Shown: positions 22,051 through 33,867, counted from the first letter of the stretch. The stretch is 64,000 nt of DNA from Melampsora larici-populina 98AG31 (GCF_000204055.1 NW_006768791.1:994339-1058338), one strand, 5' to 3'. Numbers and translations: made by a program. The notes: generated by a model not told the origin, from the sequence alone.

Positions 22051-22374
22051 TAATTGTATATATTGTATATATTGTAAATATTGTGCATAGAGTATATAGA
22101 GTATATAGTGTATATATTGTATATATTGTATATATTGTATATATTGTATATATTGTGCATAGAGTATATAGTGTATATAGTGTAGATATTGTATATATTG
22201 TATATATTGTATATATTGTGCATAGAGTATATAGTGTATATATTGTATATATTGTATATATTGTATATATTGTATATAGTGTATATAGTGTATATATTGT
22301 ATATAGTGTATATATTGTATATATTGTATATATTGTATATATTGTATATATTGTATACTGTATATACTGTATAT
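22051..22374. repeat. TATATTG / TATAGTG microsatellite
   Basis: About 320 bp of TATATTGTATATTGTG-type units with interspersed TATAGTG and GTGCATAGAG variants. Open frames through it (Tyr-Ile-Val repeats) are artefacts of the repeat. Confidence 0.95.
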
Positions 22375-22558
22375 ATTATGGGGCTTCAAGTCAAGAAATC
22401 TATGGTATTTTAAAGTTCAATAAGTTACCTGATGTTTCAAAATATACTGTAAGTTTAAAAAAATCAGGGCACCTGATTGGGACACATAATATATACAGTA
22501 TAGACAGTATACAATATATGCAGTATACAATATATACAATATATATAATATAAAATAA

Positions 22559-22785
22559 GGGTACTCAAAGCAAGTATGTGGCACTACACATGTGGCACCA
22601 CACACTTTTAAATTTTGTTTCTGACAGGCAAAATGAACTAAACTCACATTTTGAAGCACATAATTTGCCAAATATGACTCAAAATGTCCTTTTCTTTAAC
22701 TCGTCATTGTATTTTCTGTGTCAAGAGTGGAATTCAAAAAGTATGTGGCAACATGTATGTAGCGCTACATACTTGCTTTGAGTAC
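22559..22785. mobile_element. Fold-back element B
   Basis: 227 bp, starts GTACTCAAAGCAAGTATGTG and ends CTACATACTTGCTTTGAGTAC. Same terminal repeat family as 21897-22050; unrelated middle. Inserted beside TATA microsatellite. Confidence 0.7.
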
Positions 22786-22820
22786 TGTTAATGTATATTG
22801 ATTGGATTGCATGTATCTAC

Positions 22821-22965
22821 GGTACTCAAAGCAAGTAAATCTATGTATATAGTTCCCTGTATATAGTTTTTCTGGGCGGGAAATACTTCCAAGAGTAGAT
22901 TTTTGTTGTTTTCCACACCAAAAAAAGTAGATCAAAAACTATATACACATACATATCACTGCAAA
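22821..22965. mobile_element. Fold-back element C, one end degraded
   Basis: Starts GGTACTCAAAGCAAGTAAAT. Inner inverted pieces (TATATAGTTTTTC... / ...AAAACTATATA, GTAGATTTTTG.../...AAAAAAGTAGATC) remain, but the second CTTGCTTTGAGTAC end is missing. Confidence 0.45.
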
Positions 22966-23309
22966 TATAATATGTTTCTCTGAGGTGAAAAATGATGAAA
23001 AGTGCATTAAATCTACATTAAATCTACATTAAATCTACATTTTGGTGCATTAAATCCGTATTATTAACCATTTTGTGCATCAAGTCCAATCATTTTGCAC
23101 CTTGGAAAAACACATTATATTTGTAGTGTATGTAGCTTTGTGTACTGTCAATGTATGTATTGTAACTTTGGTATGTACTAGCATCAGATGATTCTGCTCA
23201 CATCTATCATTGATTTGGAATGCATTGAAACATACTTTATGTGATGTAATGTATGTAATGTATGCCTGGTAAATAGTGTATGTGTGATATGTATTGAATT
23301 TATGATATG

Positions 23310-23450
23310 TAGTGTATGTAGTGTATATATTGCATATATTGTATATATTGTACATATTGTATATATTTTATATATTGTATATATTGTATATATTGTATGT
23401 ATTGGGTATATTCGGTATCTTGGGTATATTGCATATATTGTATATATTAA
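23310..23450. repeat. TATATTG microsatellite
   Basis: Second TATATTGTA array, running up to the assembly gap. Confidence 0.9.
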
Positions 23451-23676
23451 GGGTACTCNNNNNNNNNNNNNNNNNNNNNNNNNNNNNNNNNNNNNNNNNN
23501 NNNNNNNNNNNNNNNNNNNNNNNNNNNNNNNNNNNNNNNNNNNNNNNNNNNNNNNNNNNNNNNNNNNNNNNNNNNNNNNNNNNNNNNNNNNNNNNNNNNN
23601 NNNNNNNNNNNNNCAAGAGTGAATTTGGAAAGAGTGGCGACACATATGTAGCGCCACATACTTGCTTTGAGTACCC
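23451..23676. mobile_element. Fold-back element D, spans assembly gap
   Basis: GGGTACTC at 23451 is followed by 155 N (23459-23613), then ...GTAGCGCCACATACTTGCTT and TGAGTACCC (ends 23676). The ends match the family of elements A and B. The gap probably reflects failure to assemble its hairpin and microsatellite. Confidence 0.6.
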
Positions 23677-24356
23677 TTATTGTACAGCCCCTTTGGTAAC
23701 CAAAGTAGCATAAAGTTACATGGGCAATTTTTGCATCACAGTGAGAAGATTTCTTACCATGTGTGTATGTAGAAATTTGATAAACTTGTCAAATTTTCAT
23801 CATACAATTTTTGACAAGTTTACTGTTGTTTGCCATCTGTTAACATCAATACATGTGTTATTCAACTTGGTCATTCAATATATTTGAGTAAATGGAGTAC
23901 AAATCACTCAATGCTTCTTATTTCCTCATTGCCTTGCTGTATGTATAGTACTATAAGGTGGATGAGCTAATGGTCTCCATAGTACTATAGTACTAATAGT
24001 CCTGTAGTAATATAGTATTAATAGTACCATACTATGACTACTATAGTTCTCATTGTGTATTGTATCAATTGTACTATGCTACTATAGGTTTCCTTGTGTA
24101 TTGTACTAATTGTACTACAGTACTATATTCTACATTGTGTATTTTACACATTGTACTATGCTACTATAGGTTTCTTTGTGTATTGTACTAATTGTACTAT
24201 AGTACTATAGTTTTCATTGTGTATTGTACCAATAGTACCAATAGTACTATAGTACAAATACGGCTGACACAAACTAATAGTATAAACAGTACTGTAGTGT
24301 TTAAGTACATTGACCATACTATAGTACTCTAGGGCTGATGTGCCAGTAGTACTACT
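23677..24356. repeat. TAGTACTATAGTA interspersed repeats
   Basis: From about 23945 to 24340 the palindromic words AGTACTATAGTAC and TTGTACTATAGTA recur about every 60 bp, alternating with (C/G)ATTGTGTATTGTACTA. It is a diverged tandem array of about 60-bp units. 23677-23944 holds nothing recognisable. Confidence 0.6.
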
Positions 24357-24467
24357 CACTGCATCCGCCGGAGTTGTTCTCGATGTCGAGAATGTTGCCG
24401 ACTACAAAGGGCCCCTTTGTAGTTTATCACGATCTCGACGTCGGGAACGGCTCTGGCGGACGCAGTG
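24357..24467. mobile_element. 111-bp CACTG hairpin MITE
   Basis: Nearly perfect palindrome from CACTGCATCCGCCGGAG to GCTCTGGCGGACGCAGTG, with its centre at AAAGGGCCCCTTT. Flanked by a 3-bp ACT duplication (24354-24356, 24468-24470). GC-rich within an AT-rich region. Consistent with a minimal CACTA-type non-autonomous element. Confidence 0.8.
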
Positions 24468-25136
24468 ACTAGTACTACTATATTACTATCGCAATCTGAA
24501 TAGCACATCAGAAACCAGATCTTTGACCCTTGTTGAGAAACCCCAGCCATGACCTTAACCATAGCAGTACTTACTGGTTGGTATCATTGTTAATGAGGGA
24601 ATAGACTGGAACTGGGTTACAGGTCTGATCAAGGCAAATTTTGATTGTAGCATACATACTTCTTGGATGATAGTGTTGATGGAGTTTCATTTGGTATTGA
24701 TCCACTCATTTTGTGAGTTCATTCATAGATGGTGTGGAAGAGATTACAGTATCAGATTAGAAGTAAGATAACCTTGACAGTTGAGGAACTACCATATTTG
24801 AGACAAAACAAAAGGTTTTATTTGAGTACTGGAACTTTTCTTGCAGTGACATTGGGTTTAGAAAAACAATTGGCAATGCAGAAAGGGGGTTGCTCATTCA
24901 CAGGCTCAAATTGACTTCAGGAGATACTGTAACAAAGCCTTCATACCCATTACAAGCACACATCATTCCGCTGTGATTCTACTGCTACTACTAATATCAA
25001 TAATAGTACTATATTACTAATATCACTAATAGTTTTATAGGGTGTATGTACCCATAGTATAGTGGATCATTTCTACAAACAAAACAAACAAAACAAATTG
25101 ATCAATTTTGTTCTTTGGTTTGCTCTATTTGTCTTA
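24468..25136. other. Intergenic
   Basis: No gene. A few more TACTATA words near 24475 and 25010. The last 8 bp (25129-25136, TTGTCTTA) are the MULE target duplication. Confidence 0.5.
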
Positions 25137-25515
25137 GGCCGTTGCTATTTGCCACCCACATGAAATTCATGTAGGCGCTGTCCAAAATACGCCTACATGG
25201 ATGTTTTCCGCCAAAAAGCGCCTACATACAGCCTGTAGGCGCTTTTTTCTTTTTTAAATGACGCCTACAGGCTGAAAAACCAATGTAGGCGTCATTTGTG
25301 TATGCCTACATTCTGAAAATAGAATGTAGGCGTCATTTTTGTACGCCTACATTCCCTCCTCTGTAAGTAGGCGCTGGCAAATGAGCACCTGCTAAGTAGG
25401 CGCTTTGAAATTACGCCTACATGCCCCAGGAACCATGTAGGCGTAATTTCCAAGCGCCTACATAGTTTTTTCAGCCCAAATCAGCGCCTACATCCAGTCG
25501 TGCAAATGTAGGCGC
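25137..25515. repeat. MULE left end, CGCCTACAT repeats
   Basis: Repeated inverted pairs ATGTAGGCG / CGCCTACAT spaced 15-45 bp apart, about 15 occurrences, each pair able to form a local hairpin. Same motif at the right end. Probably transposase-binding subterminal repeats. Confidence 0.85.
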
Positions 25516-25566
25516 TACAAATCCAGCTTCATAACCCCTCAGCAGGGTAATGAAGCCCCATTTTGA

Positions 25567-25855
25567 TGTCCAAAACGCAGTTTGGCCTTGAAATGAGTGC
25601 ACCGGAGGACGGAAAACACATTTCGGACTCGAAATGAGAGAACCGGAGGACGGAAAAAGACCAAAAACGCAGTTTGGCCTCGAAAAGAGTGCACCGGAGG
25701 ACGGAAAACGCATTCCGGACTCGAAATGAGAGAACCGGAGGATGGAAAAGACCAAAAACGCAGTTTGGCCTCGAAATGAGTGCACCGGAGGACGGAAAAC
25801 GCATTCCGGACTCGAAATGAGAGAACCGGAGGACAGAAAAGACCAAAAACGCAGT
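25567..25855. repeat. 91-bp tandem array
   Basis: The word CGCAGTTTGGCC recurs at 25576, 25668 and 25759, with a final CGCAGTT at 25850 (period 91-92). Each unit also holds two CCGGAGGA(C/T)GGAAAA blocks separated by CTCGAAATGAG(A/T)G. It lies between the left end repeats and the 3' end of the MULE gene. Confidence 0.85.
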
Positions 25856-26026
25856 TGTGTTATTGTATTTGAAGTTTAATACATTCTTCTCATCTCAACA
25901 TGAAGGGGATCAGATTATTGTAATTCAGAAATAGAAGGTTTGTAAATAACTTCCTCATATATATCAATCAAATTTTAACAAAAAAAACCCATTCTGAAAT
26001 TATTACACAAAAAAAAGAAATACAAA

Positions 26027-29000
26027 TTAATCAATAACAACAAATTTTTGTCTTTTTGAACTTCTGGTGGTAACTCCTTCTTTTAATTCCTTCAACTTCT
26101 CTATTTCCTCCATCTTTCTGTCCCATAAAGCAAAACATTCTTTGAGGAAACCATCATTCGTCCACCCAGCAGCATTTCTTCCAGCCATTGAAACCCAAGT
26201 TTTATGCTGATCTTTCCATAGAGCAGGGTTTGGAAAAGGTGAAGGAGAATCAGAAGAAAATGAAAGAGAAACCCAATGACCATTGGCCACAAAACCAAGA
26301 GCTATAGGTTTATTAGTGGAATTTTTTTTGGAAGAAAAAGGAAAGAAACTCATACAGTGATGAGGAGTGGTACTGATGATGATAACAGGCCTTGAAAAAG
26401 TATTTGCTGCAATTAGACCCATAGTGGTTGATTCAAACCAGTTGAATTTGCTGACAGGTCCATCCGTATAAGTTTCAATTCTTTCTGATATGTCTTGAAT
26501 GTATCTTTCAGTTGCCAGTTCTTGTTTTTCTTGAATTTGAGCCTTGGTGAGTGACTTTTTAGCTCTCGTAGAACCACTCTTCTGCCAATAAAACTTAAGA
26601 TATTCTTTATGATGTATGTCTAGATCTTCAACCATCTTTTGTCTAATAGATTTCTGAGCACCTTTTTCGTGTTGACCAAGAGCATGAGCTATAGTGTGAT
26701 ATCCACAATGTCCATCCCCAGGAGGATCATACATAGAAGTAACATAAGGTCTAACAAGCTCTAATAATTGATTATGATACTCTTCAATCTTGTGAGGATC
26801 TTGATAATGATTTTTATGATAAAATTCTTGATCATTATCATAGTCAGCTTTAATAATTTCTTCATTATAAGTTACAGCTTTCATCATTTCTGCTTCTTCT
26901 TGTTCTGATTTTAAATCATTTGTTCTAAAAACACGTAAATCATTTGAAAATTTCGAACTAGCTGAACTTTTTGAATCTTCTTCATCGTCTGAATCTTCAT
27001 CTGAAACATCATTAAGATTTGTTTGAGAAACATCTGTTAAATCTTCTGAGTTTATTAAAATAATTGATTTTTTAACATCATCTGAATCATTTGAAACATC
27101 ATCACCATCTTCTTCTTCTTCTGAATATCCATCATCTTCATCAGTTGAATATTTAACAGCACACTTTGATTTATCATGACCTAATTCTCCACAGTTACCA
27201 CATTTCATTTTCCTCTTCCTTTCTTCTTTTTCAACGTGTTCAAACCTTGAAGGATCCCTCTTGAGTTTTTTATTTTTAGCGCCTTTAGGTCTTCCTTTAT
27301 TTTTGGGTTTTTCTGATTTAGAAGGAGGTTGAACAGGAACTAAAACATATCTACCGCTGATTAACTTCTTCAAATCTGATTCAAATTTAGCTAAATAACT
27401 TTCATCTTGAAGTTTAATCTTTTCTAAATGTGATTCAATTTTAGCTCTGATTTCTTGAAGATCTCTAGGTGCATACTCAGTAAATAAATGCCACTGCTGA
27501 TCAAACTCTTCAATAGGAATTGGCTGTTCTACAAGTCCTAAATACGTACTAATTTGATGAGCACATGGTATACCCCAAGTGGGGGTGAAATTCGAGTTGC
27601 AAGGTGGAAGTGAAAGTGAATCTGAATTTAAAATTAATTTGAGTTGATCATTTGCTTTCTTAATTGCAAATTGAGAAATTTTACCGTGAAGACCGTCAAA
27701 AATAGAATGAAATTTGTTGAGTTTTTTGGATTTTTGATGACGGATTGAGCCAATAATTTCATTATATTGAATGTCCAGTGCGTTTTGAAAATGCTTCACC
27801 GTTGAATATAAGTCATGTTTAGTACTTTCTAAATCTTTTTTGATGGTAGAATGAGTTCCTTCAGTTTTACTAGTTGTACCGGTTCCAAAATGTTTGAGTT
27901 TACTTGTAAAAAGGGAAACAAATTTGCGCTCTTGAGAATACCATTTCTTTTCTATATAGTTGAGAAGATCCTGAGCGTGATTTTCAATTAAGTAATTTTT
28001 AATAAGATCTTTTGAGTTGTGATAATCTAAATTTGTTTGAGAAGAACAAAAGGAATTCCATAATTTAAGAAAATGATTTTCATTGATTTTTGATGATTTA
28101 GATTTGATATGACTTTGAATATTCTTGTTGATATGCCACAGACAGAGGATATGGTCAGCATCAGGAAACATGATTTGAATAGTGTTGATTGAAGCTCTTT
28201 CACTATCAGTAGCAAATAACCTAGGTGAATGTTGAGGATCACAACCTTCAAATAAAAGTTTAAATCGATATAAAGCCCATTCGTAAGTAGGTTGAGTTTC
28301 GTCCATCATAAAACAAAAAGCCGCAGAGAAAGGTTTGTTAATTGAAGTAGTTCCCACGAAATGAAGACATGGTAATTCACAATCATTAGTTTTATAACTG
28401 GTGTCTACTCCGTAAACGTGAGGGAATCGTAAAGCTAATTTGATTGAGTTAGGATGAGCACAGAATAAAGATAATAATTTTACGTTATCGTCGTTATGAA
28501 CATGATAATTCCATTTATTCTTGATGAAGAAATCTAACAAAGCGGTAATAGGATCCCTTCCATTTAATTCTTGAGCTCGAAATTTCTGTCTTGCATTATA
28601 AATGTCTTTCATGATAGGATTGAAACCAGGATTCTTGTCAAGAGACGTCATAATGTGGCGAGGTTTGATTGAAGATCTACTTAATTTTTGAGCCAACATG
28701 ATCTGAATTAAATCTAATCTTCTATATATTGAAAATTCATTAGGAGATTGAAAAGGTTCATGATTGTGAGATAAATGATTAAGAAATTGTCCAGTACTAC
28801 TATTCCTGACTTGATCTAAAACCCAATCACCAGTTTTCTTATTTTGTTTAATAACAGCCTTCCACTGACATCCGGTTTTCTTAGTTGAAGTAATTCGTTG
28901 AGTAGCTTTGCTTTTTCTAGGATTACCACGATGACAGTGAAAATAAATTGTTTTATGGCATCCACGGTTATTTTTTGAAGAAGTTACGGATATTCCATAT

Positions 29001-30779
29001 CCACCATTTAAAGATACGGAGTAAAGGTATTGCTTTGCCACCTTATCACTTCGAAAAAGTTTACCCCACTGTGGATCTTTGAGATCTAAGCTTAAATCAT
29101 TAACTATGTGAATAATAAGATTGATATTAATGAGAATGAATAATAATAAGAATAATTAATAATAAGAATGAATAATAATAATAATGAATAATAATAATAA
29201 TGAATAAGAAGGATGAATAATCAGTATTAATTCGAAAAAAATTGCATAAAATTTCGAAATTAATTAAAGAAAATCACTCACCATTTGCAATTATAGGCCA
29301 GTCTGCATCCACAGCAGAACACGCCACATGGATATCTGGAAGATCTGTTGAGAATAAAGAACCCAAAAAAAAAATAGAAGGATCAACAACCAAAAACGTG
29401 AAAAAAAGAAAATTTCGAAAAAAAAAAAAGAAAAATTCGAAAAAAAAAGAAAAATTCGAAAATATAATCAATTACCTTTGAGATTGATGTCTCCTTCAGC
29501 TCCAGCTTCATCTGGAAGATTATGAAGAGCTTCAACATGTTTTTGAAATTCTAAAACACGTAGAAAAACACATATTAATATGAAGAATTATCAATCATGT
29601 AAAAAAAAAAATTAAAAATTGAAACTCACCTTCACTGAATTTATCGTCTCCAAAAGTTTTATTTTTTTTGTTGAAAGGATCTTTAATAATGTATTCCTTA
29701 TTAATATAAATAAAGTCTTCATTGTTTCCATCATCTGTTGAACCTTCTGCGTCTAAATCTGAATCTAAATCCATTTCATGATCTACGTGCTTTGAATCCA
29801 AATCCATTTCATCTCCGTGATTTAAATCTAATTGAACTTTGGAAAAGGGAGAAGGTTTTTGAGGTGGAAGTGATAAGGGAGCAGTTTGAAATGAATTTGA
29901 ATTTGAAACAGAATGGGAAGTTCTTTTGGAAGGTGGAGTTGTCAAAACTACATTCTGATTAAAATCCGTATGAAACTTTTGATTATCTTCATTTAAATTC
30001 ATTTCACTGTCAGGTATTTGTTGAATGGAAATATTCTGATTCATCTGATTATTTGACTGAATTGGATGAGTGAAATTGTTGAGATTCGGATTTAAATCAT
30101 TCATCTGATTATTATTACTATTTGATTTGTTATAACTGAAATTTGAATTAGAAGAAGTGATTAAATTTGAAGAATTTAAAAGGTTTTGATTGACGGAATT
30201 AAAATTTGATTGAACAGGATTATTCATCTTTGATTGATTGATCATATTCAAAAGAATTCCTAAAGTGTTATTGTCAATTTGATTCATACTATTTTGATTT
30301 AAGGTATTTTGAGTTTGATTTGGTAAATTTAAATGACTATTATTGAATGAATGAGTGTTAAAGTTGGAATTATTATTGTTCAATAAAGTTTGAGTGTTGA
30401 AATCCGTGTTAATAACACCATCATTAATATTCAATAAGCTACTTTGATTGTTCATTAAATTACTTTGATTCATCATTAAGGAACCTTGATGGTTTGATTG
30501 CATTTGTTGATTATTGTTGAATAAATGATTGTTATGATTATTGAACATCTGATTATTATTATTCATCATCATATGATTATTATTATTCATCATATGATTC
30601 ATATTATTCATCATTTGATTACTGAAGTTTTGATTTAAATTGTTGTTTATATTATTCATTTGATCATGTTGTAAACTGTTGAAATTGTTGTTATTATTAT
30701 TCATCTGATTGGTATTGTTGAAAGGTTTAAAATCACCCGTAGGGATTTGGTTGTTGTTGTTGTTGAAGTTGTTTTTCAT
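26027..30779 (-). CDS. MULE transposase fused to OTU protease
   Basis: 1,454 aa from four exons: 30779-29630, 29550-29476, 29344-29282, 29103-26027. All three introns are GT-AG and phase 1. The last exon alone lacks an ATG, which supports splicing. Domains: Asn/Met/Gln-rich residues 1-300; acidic stretch; FAR1/WRKY-GCM1-type zinc finger (about 475-550, CHKTIYFHCH, GCQWKAVI, LSHNHEP); MULE DDE core with D663 (YGVDTSY), D729 (FATDSERA) and E844 (SKTEGTHS); a weak SWIM-like GIPCAH (about 940); basic NLS; CCHC knuckle CGNCGELGHDKSKC; acidic linker; and an OTU cysteine protease with GDGHCGYH (Cys about 1229) and GHWVSL (His about 1372). It should move the element in the nucleus; the OTU part may remove ubiquitin or SUMO from host factors, but that is inference. 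Confidence 0.9.
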
Positions 30780-30960
30780 TTTAATTTGATGTGAAGAGGG
30801 AAATCCTGGCGTGACTAGCTTTAAAACTGAGAAGTTGATGTTTTTTTGAAGGGTGGAGGGTTGAAAAAGTTCAAAGTCCGTGTTCTAGAGTGGAAAAGGG
30901 GGGAAAGGAGCCAAGGGGCCTCTATATCAGTGGATGTGTACGTGAAGTTTGACCAAACTT

Positions 30961-31537
30961 CCACGTACACACACGTGTAGGCGCGCAGAAATGACGCCTA
31001 CATGGCTGTATTAGGAAAGTGGGCGCTTTTTTCCCACACCTACATGCCGGAAAATCCATGTAGGCGTGGGAAATTACGCCTACATCCCTTATTTGCAATG
31101 TAGGCGTAATTTCCGTGCGCCTACATGGATTTTCCTGCATGTAGGCGTGATATTCACCCGCCTACATGTCAAATCTTAAATGTAGGCGCTCAGAAAATGC
31201 GCCTACATGCAAAAAAATGGATGTAGGCGTAAAATTCAAGCGCCTACATATGTAGGCGCACCCAAATTACGCCTACAGTCGAAAAAATAAAATGTAGGCG
31301 TAATTTCCGTGCGCCCACATATGTAGACGCTTCAAATTGACGCCTACATTTCATTTTTTCGACTGTAGGCGTATACAAATGACGCCTGCATTGGTTTTCC
31401 AACCTGTAGGCGTCATTTGAAAAGGGATAAAGCGCCTACAGGCTGTATGTAGGCGCTTTTTTGTGGGAAAAAGGCATGTAGGCGCTGTTTTGGCAGCGCC
31501 TACATGGATTTTGTGTGGGCTGCAAATAGAAACGGCC
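30961..31537. repeat. MULE right end, CGCCTACAT repeats
   Basis: About 20 GTAGGCG/CGCCTAC words in alternating orientation, ending ...GCAAATAGAAACGGCC. Counterpart of 25137-25515. It lies just upstream of the transposase start (30779), so it may also act as promoter. Confidence 0.85.
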
Positions 31538-32095
31538 TTGTCTTATTGGTACTGATATTACTGGTAGTAATAAATCAAGTGAAAATTGATATTCATCAAG
31601 CTGACTTGTATTGTTTTATCATCAACATATATCTACTTCAAATGGTAAGATTACAGTGTCTTAATTACACAAAGCAGTATACAAACATAGAATTGAGCTG
31701 TATGTGTTCAATAAGAACTCATCAATCCATGCAATCTGTAAAATCTGCAAAAATGACTATTTGTCTTTAATTGATCAAGTGTTTGATAGCACATGTTTCA
31801 AATCATCATGTGACTGCCTCTATGTTTTCCTAAGGCCTCAAGTCCTTCATTCATCATAATTGAAATAATATGTGTATTGGGTACAACTTTGAATATCTTG
31901 TATCAATAGAAAGTAAACTCATCAACCAAGTTTTTCTTCTACCATAGAATAATTTTTGACATCCAAATCTGAGATCACATTTCAATATACATACATGCAC
32001 TTATCTCCAACTCAGCAAGGCAAAATGTAATCTTTGGGCTGTGATATCCACCAGTAATTTGCTAGTCAAGACTTAGTATGAAAGATGTATCAAAA
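31538..32095. other. Intergenic, AT-rich
   Basis: The TTGTCTTA target duplication occupies 31538-31545. No gene or repeat was recognised in the rest. Confidence 0.5.
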
Positions 32096-33062
32096 GAAGT
32101 CAGAGTGTAAAACTTGCCTTCCAAAATCCAAATCACAAACTTACTTTGGATGTAGTTGGAAATCAATTGACATGTTTGATTCTGGAGTGTAGAAGGTACT
32201 TGTTTATTTGTAAAACCATTTAACCTAGAACCAAAACAAACAGAAAGAATATCATTTATGGAAACTTAAGTACAAGGGATGGGTTGGAAGAAGTCAGATC
32301 AATCAACTATGGTAGGAAATCAGGAGATGGATTGAGTGTTGGGTTTGTTTTTAAAATGAAAGAGGCTAGAAGCGAAATGACATAGATAGCATTGATTGTC
32401 AACACTTGATTATAAGCAATCAATTGACAGAAGTCCAAGTGGAAAGCTTACTATGCAGATGGTCCAACATTGATTCAACTTTCTGGTTTTGAAGTTTGGA
32501 GAAGGTTGGATTTGTTGTAAGAATGGATTACCTGGAAGCGACTCAACAGAAACAGCAGTCATGATCAATAATTCAATATAATAGATGAATTGACAGAACT
32601 TCAAGTGAAAAACTTACTATACATATGGTTGGAGATTGATTGAGGTGTGTTGTTTTTGAAGTTTGGAAGGTCTGGGATTTTGCTTTGAAAGTAATTGATC
32701 TAGAATCGAATCAACAGACAACTATTAATTATCAATACTTCACTAGGAATGATATATCAAAAGAACCCACAGTTAAAAACTTGCCTGAAATATGCTTGAA
32801 GTGTGATTGAAGTTTTGATTTGGAAAATTGAATAGTGTATGATGAATTGACCTAGAAGCGAACCAACAAAGAGACTGTTATCTATCAGTACTTTGGTACA
32901 AGAGATGGACCAAAAAGATTGAGAGTGAAAAACTTACACTAGATGTGGATGAAGGTTGATTGAAGTGTTTAAGATTGAAGTGTAGAGTGATTGGCTTGTT
33001 TTCAAGATGAAAAAACCTGGAATCGAATCAACAGATAGGGTGTTAAGTATCAATACTTAAGG
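32096..33062. repeat. Degenerate ~160-bp satellite, six units
   Basis: The block CTAGAA(G/T)CGAA(T/C)CAACAGA recurs near 32226, 32365, 32531, 32698, 32861 and 33017 (spacing about 139-167). Each is followed by ATCAATACTT and AAAAACTTAC words. Units have diverged considerably. No coding potential. Confidence 0.7.
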
Positions 33063-33866
33063 TGACTCTGTTTGATTCCACTCGGATGGTGGTCATCTTG
33101 GCTTGGTGAAGTGTACATTAAGATCAGTGGAGAGCTGAGTTGGGTCGGTGGAAAGATAGGTTGAGTCGCATTGGATCTTCGAAACCTTGGTCAAAAAGAG
33201 CATCAAGTCGGGTGGAACCGTGGCTTCCGAAGTAACTAACTAGGTAATTCGACTTATCCTTATGTTCATACCTCGGAAATCCAAATTGCTGGTCAGTTGA
33301 TGACTCGGTGGGGTTGATTCGGATGAGGCAATTGGGTCAGTGAGTGGGTCGCTGAATGGTCGGAAGGGTTCAGTTGGATGAAATGTCGGTTCAAGATAGC
33401 CTCGGTGAATGGTCGGATGATTAAATCAGATGCATTATATCGTATGCATCAAGTCGGTGATGTCTCGCTTGATATAAGTCAGTGAATGTCTCGGATACAA
33501 AATCCGAGGAGTCCTCGGATTTTGGTATCCGAGCCAAATATGTTGGCAGTGAGGACAGTTCAGCGATTGAGTGTCAGAAAAGGTTAGAAAAACCAGAAAA
33601 ATGAGACGGACATACATTCTGAATTCCAGACAGGAGGTCCTCTTTATGGAGAACCAGCCAGTTTCCCCCTGGCTGGGCCCTGTCCCAGATAAACGAGTGC
33701 ATATCAAAGGAGTCTCCTTTGGGTTATGGCGTGATGATTGGTGTGCAACGACAGGAAACTACTGCCTAATCGGGGTTAGCTCAGAAGATCTGACCCGACC
33801 CGCAACACCAGCAACAGAGCGGTTAAGTCCGACACGCTTCAGGATGTGTTGTGGTCTCAAAAAAAA
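33063..33866. other. Intergenic with TCGGTG repeats
   Basis: 33100-33500 is rich in short TCGG(T/A)GA, TGGTCGG and AAGTCGG words on the plus strand. 33740-33860 is a GC-richer stretch with weak tRNA-promoter-like words (TTAGCTCAGAAG, GGTTAAGTCC) but no tRNA fold. No gene. Confidence 0.4.
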
Positions 33867-33867
33867 C

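Larger units (their letters stand above)
25137..31537 (-). mobile_element. Intact Mutator-like element (MULE) with OTU
   Basis: 6,401 bp. Terminal inverted repeats start GGCCGTTGCTATTTGC (left) and GGCCGTTTCTATTTGC (right, inverted). An exact 8-bp duplication TTGTCTTA flanks it (25129-25136, 31538-31545). Both long ends (about 380 and 580 bp) are packed with GTAGGCG/CGCCTAC words. It contains a single spliced gene on the minus strand without lesions. The duplication length and DDE type match the Mutator superfamily. Exact duplications and an intact ORF suggest recent activity. Confidence 0.92.

Noticed and set aside
21625..22553. Long Tyr/Ile/Val-repeat open frames on both strands
   Set aside because: They translate the TATATTG microsatellite; no codon bias or domain.
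25137..25515. Possible CRISPR-like array of CGCCTACAT repeats
   Set aside because: Repeats alternate in orientation, are 7-9 bp, and mirror the other element end; this is eukaryotic transposon structure.
33760..33860. tRNA or 5S-like promoter words
   Set aside because: Only loose A- and B-box matches; no cloverleaf, no T-run terminator.
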